Source: Aliivibrio fischeri
Lineage (GTDB): Bacteria; Pseudomonadota; Gammaproteobacteria; Enterobacterales; Vibrionaceae
Length of the DNA: 64,000 nucleotides
Reading direction: 5' to 3'
Assembly: GCF_009727955.1 (NCBI RefSeq)
Contig: NZ_WOBR01000003.1
Coordinates: 242,069-306,068, forward strand
Part shown: positions 61,214 to 64,000 of the stretch, piece after piece
Numbering within the stretch: position 1 is the stretch's first letter
How the letters are laid out: each line of letters begins with the position of its first letter
The notes under the pieces: model-generated
Databases searched by the model: none
The model's input: the letters and a program-made list of their open reading frames with translations, nothing else
Told to the model about the DNA's origin: nothing
Made by a program: the position numbers and the translations under genes

Positions 61214-62386
61214 ATGCTTAAAAAATTATCAGTGTCATTAATCTCTATCGCATTAGCCTCAAGCAGTGCTTACGCCAGTCAAGAAAGTAAAAACTGGGAT
61301 GCTTCGAAAAAAGCACAGGCATTTGTAAAAGACGCGTTAGTCATGGATATGTTTGCCTCACCATACGGTGCTGGTTGGACAGAAGATAAACAAATGGAAG
61401 ACTACATTCAACGAGCTATTGATACGGGGATCTCCGGGGTAAGTGCCACATTAGCGGCAACGTATTACACATTTGAACAGTTCGAAGCTGAACGTAATAA
61501 GTGGCAAAGTGTGATCAATAAACACCCTGACACAATGACCGTTGGGTACACCGTAGAAGATATTAAGCAAGCAAAAGAAAACGGTAAATATGTCTTCATT
61601 TGGAACTCGCAAACACCAACGATTTTAAATGGTGACCTTAATAAAGTAGCAACGGTTAAAGCCATGGGGGTAAATACCATGCAGCTCGTTTATAACGGTC
61701 GTTACCGAACAGGTCTAGGTGTTATTGAAGCGCTTCATTATGATGATATCGGCTTATCTGATTGGGGACGTTCACTCATTGATGAAATGGTGAAGAACGG
61801 TATTTTGGTCGACATGAGTCATACTTCATATCAAACAACAATGGACATCATGAGTTACATGGAAGAGAAACATCCTGGTGTTCCTGCTGTATTCTCTCAT
61901 TCTGGTCCTGCTGGGCTATATGAATGCAGTCCGAAAGAAAAAATAAAGAAAGATGCACTAGCTCCTTGTTATCGTTTAATTACGGATGAACAAGCTATCC
62001 GCGTTGCGAAGATGGGTGGTGTTGTCAGCCCAACATTTACTGAGTGGATGTTAGATGGCATCTTCCCTGACGATATCACCCCAGAACAAGGCGCTGATAT
62101 GCTTGAATACTACATCAAGCTAGTTGGCATAGATCATGTTGGGATTGCTACTGATGATATGTTCAGTACAGCCTTAGTTAAAACATTCGCTAAAAACAGT
62201 CCTCAAAGTTACAACGACTTTGGCTATATGATTGATGCATTTGATCGCGGTGCAGACAGCGGAGCCGAACTTGCGAAGTTTTTACCTGCGCTGACTGACG
62301 AGCTTTGGAAGCGTGGATATTCAAATGATGACATTCTGAAAATGTATTCTGGAAACTTAATGCGAGTTTGGGAACAAACGTGGTAA
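61214..62386 (+). CDS. Exported M19 (renal dipeptidase)-like protein 2
   Basis: The 390-residue protein has a signal peptide ending SAYAS (about 22). Its barrel motifs follow those of M19 protein 1: LVMDMFASPYGAGW, GVNTMQLVYNGRYRTGLGV, GILVDMSHTSYQTT, PAVFSHSGPAG and GIDHVGIATDDM. Again the N-terminal H-x-D is absent (MDMFASP) and the bridging Glu position reads WNSQTP, while both later histidines remain. The same changes in both paralogues suggest a true subfamily and not decay. It is co-transcribed with the DUF3299 gene. A cytochrome or porin partner is not fused. Confidence 0.8.
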   Translation: MLKKLSVSLISIALASSSAYASQESKNWDASKKAQAFVKDALVMDMFASPYGAGWTEDKQMEDYIQRAIDTGISGVSATLAATYYTFEQFEAERNKWQSVINKHPDTMTVGYTVEDIKQAKENGKYVFIWNSQTPTILNGDLNKVATVKAMGVNTMQLVYNGRYRTGLGVIEALHYDDIGLSDWGRSLIDEMVKNGILVDMSHTSYQTTMDIMSYMEEKHPGVPAVFSHSGPAGLYECSPKEKIKKDALAPCYRLITDEQAIRVAKMGGVVSPTFTEWMLDGIFPDDITPEQGADMLEYYIKLVGIDHVGIATDDMFSTALVKTFAKNSPQSYNDFGYMIDAFDRGADSGAELAKFLPALTDELWKRGYSNDDILKMYSGNLMRVWEQTW

Positions 62387-62410
62387 TGCAGCTCTAAAAC
62401 AACTTCAAGG

Positions 62411-62455
62411 CCGCCTAGTACTGTGTTAATACGCAGATAGGCGGTATTTTTCTTA
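62411..62455 (+). terminator. Terminator of the DUF3299-M19 operon
   Basis: CCGCCTA/TAGGCGG with inner CTG/CAG pairing is followed by TATTTTTC, 25 nt after the stop codon. Confidence 0.85.
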
Positions 62456-62518
62456 TACCCTTCTCTTTATAAAACACTCTAACTTGATGAGTTCAATCTT
62501 AAATAGAGTTATTTAAAA

Positions 62519-62535
62519 TGGCGTAAAATGACAAT
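62519..62535 (+). promoter_or_regulatory. Shared motif site 3 (porin)
   Basis: TGGCGTAAAATGACAAT is the third copy of TGKCGTAAWATG, 55 nt before the porin start. CATAAT begins 19 nt after it, the same spacing as at site 1. Confidence 0.6.
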
Positions 62536-62589
62536 TTAATAATCAAAACTTCGTCATAATTTCTTTTTATGTCACTTATAGGAAAGCCC

Positions 62590-63912
62590 ATGAATAAAAA
62601 TACTGCTTCATCAACATCGTATCTTCCTCCTCAAATTAATCGTAAATGTTCTCTACTGCCTATCAGTATATTGGGAGCAAGTATCGTATTTACATTATCA
62701 ACACCTCTACTCGCAAGTGCGAACTTTGGCAGCCCAGATACTGTCGATAACACGCTTGCTGAGAATACTCGACAAAAGAAAAGCTGGCGAGAAAACTTAG
62801 CAGAGCAGCACAACCTCACTTTTGGTCTAGATTATCAAGTACTTGGCTTAAGTGCTTCTGATCCCGTGTCTGGCGGTGAAGATAAAGCCTCTTCTGGTGT
62901 TGCACGCTTTTATGGTTCATGGAATTTAGTTGGATTAGAAACAGGTAATACCGGAGGCGTTGTATGGAAAATAGAACACCGCCATGGATATTCAGACATG
63001 ACACCGAAAGAGTTTGCCTTCCAAGGTAATTTTACAGGCGCAGGTAACGGCATCGGGTATGGCGGAATGATTGGTCCAGCTTACAGTGATCAAGGTACTC
63101 GATTAACCAACTTATACTGGAAACAAAAACTCAATAACGGTAATACTTCATTTATGGTCGGTTATTTAGATACCACCGACTATGTCGATGTCTATGCGCT
63201 AGCAAGCCCATGGAATGGATTTACTAACCTTGCTTTTAGTACTGGGTCTGGTGCGATTGGTTTACCAGATGATGGTATTCTTGGCCTCGCTATAGGGCAT
63301 ATGATTACTGATAATCTTTACACCATTACAGGTATTGCTGATGGTAAAGGTAAATCAGACGAACCATTAGAAGGTTTCGACACTTTATTTAATGATCACC
63401 GACTGTTTACAACATTTGAGCTTGGTTGGACTGCATCTAAAGAGCAAATTTACACCGATAATATTCACCTAACTTTTTGGCACTTAGACTCAGGAACTCA
63501 GCATAGTCTTGTCAATGGAGGGAGCGGGCAAGGGGTTAACTTTTCAGCTAGCTTTATGGCAACACCACAACTTATGCCGTTTTTACGAGGCGGGTTCTCA
63601 GAAGGGGATGTTGCACTCTACAATAAATCAATTACAGCAGGTATTGGATACTTTGGCTTAGGAAACGCAAAGAGTAATTTAGGGTTTGCGTTTAACTGGA
63701 GTGAAGTAAACGATGACTTCTCTAATGTAATAAAAAGAATTAACTCGGTAGCTGACTCAAGTGACTCTCAGTTAACCAGTGAGTTATATTACAAAATGGC
63801 ATTAGGAGAATTTGTCGAACTCACTCCTAATCTTCAATATATTAAAGATCCTGCATTTTCAAATGAAGACAGTACATGGGTAGCAGGAATTAGAGCTCGC
63901 ATCATTATCTAG
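62590..63912 (+). CDS. OprB family carbohydrate-type porin
   Basis: The 440-residue protein has a long signal region (hydrophobic part about residues 25-43, cleavage near LLASAN). Its mature part matches the OprB pattern: GLDYQVLGLSASDPV, GVARFYGSWNLVGLETGNTG, NLYWKQKLNNGNTSFMVGYL with DTTDYVDVYALASPW, and a final aromatic/hydrophobic strand WVAGIRARIII. It would let small solutes, perhaps sugars or glycopeptides, into the periplasm where the M19 proteins act. The ATG at 62590 follows AGGAAAGCCC; the frame to 62569 was not used. Confidence 0.8.
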   Translation: MNKNTASSTSYLPPQINRKCSLLPISILGASIVFTLSTPLLASANFGSPDTVDNTLAENTRQKKSWRENLAEQHNLTFGLDYQVLGLSASDPVSGGEDKASSGVARFYGSWNLVGLETGNTGGVVWKIEHRHGYSDMTPKEFAFQGNFTGAGNGIGYGGMIGPAYSDQGTRLTNLYWKQKLNNGNTSFMVGYLDTTDYVDVYALASPWNGFTNLAFSTGSGAIGLPDDGILGLAIGHMITDNLYTITGIADGKGKSDEPLEGFDTLFNDHRLFTTFELGWTASKEQIYTDNIHLTFWHLDSGTQHSLVNGGSGQGVNFSASFMATPQLMPFLRGGFSEGDVALYNKSITAGIGYFGLGNAKSNLGFAFNWSEVNDDFSNVIKRINSVADSSDSQLTSELYYKMALGEFVELTPNLQYIKDPAFSNEDSTWVAGIRARIII

Positions 63913-64000
63913 TTAGTATTTACTCATAACGCTTGAATATTACTTACATTCACATCAATAAATAGGTCATACTGACTCACGACATAATAATATAACCATA

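Noticed and set aside
1-64000. Insertion sequences, prophage or CRISPR arrays
   Set aside because: No transposase, integrase or phage structural protein, and no regularly spaced direct repeats, were seen. The 17-bp palindromes are at promoters, not in an array.

Overview
The window looks like AT-rich chromosomal DNA of a marine gammaproteobacterium, most likely Vibrionaceae and plausibly Aliivibrio. I base this on the low GC content, a VF530-family protein (first characterised from Vibrio fischeri), many LysR and AraC regulators, c-di-GMP enzymes, a SecDF pair and vibrio-like RND pumps. I could run no database search, so the genus is inference. No rRNA, tRNA, CRISPR array, insertion sequence or prophage was seen. 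The density of regulators, transporters and gene remnants suggests an accessory-rich region, possibly the secondary chromosome.

Layout. 0-5.5 kb: the end of an MFS gene, then a leftward cmt/ygg-type locus (PTS IIA, PTS IICB, YggP-like dehydrogenase, MltR-like protein, P-loop kinase, PHP phosphatase). 6-12 kb: a TonB-dependent receptor, a YfiR-like protein and a YfiN-like diguanylate cyclase in one operon, facing a CHASE3 diguanylate cyclase. 12-17.5 kb: a DUF2975/XRE pair, a LysR/SDR pair, VF530, and an ArsP-type permease with an ArsR-family regulator and a pentapeptide-repeat protein. 17.6-24.7 kb: a three-gene RND operon (two lipoprotein adaptors and a pump) with a divergent TetR gene, an AraC gene, and two palindromic operators between them. 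24.8-35.4 kb: a SnoaL-like protein, a DUF1254 protein, four LysR genes, an AraC gene, a sugar-efflux MFS gene, a DoxX gene and a truncated DMT transporter beside an AraC gene remnant.

35.4-54.3 kb is the most interesting region. A 17-bp palindrome, consensus TGAATTTCTSTAATTCA, occurs nine times, all between genes. It precedes a broken esterase gene, two uncalled 25-26 codon membrane-peptide genes that are paralogous to each other, two paralogous outer-membrane proteins, a Ca2+/H+ exchanger-DedA-MgtE-MarC run, an RND adaptor/pump operon, an MscS-type channel, SecDF and a small unknown protein. For most sites a -10-like hexamer starts 22-23 nt past the palindrome and no good -35 is visible. That geometry fits a class II activator. 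I read the region as an undescribed envelope/ion-homeostasis regulon whose regulator is not encoded here.

54.5-64 kb: gloA-nemA, a DMT transporter, then a second local regulon. It contains two secreted M19-dipeptidase-like proteins, a DUF3299 protein, an OprB-type porin and two overlapping AraC genes. A shared motif, TGKCGTAAWATG, lies upstream of all three transcription units. Both M19 proteins appear to lack the usual H-x-D and bridging Glu metal ligands.

Gene decay is visible in several places: an in-frame TGA in the esterase gene, a copy of about 105 bp of its 3' end 3.6 kb away, an AraC 3'-end remnant, and a DMT transporter lacking its N-terminus.
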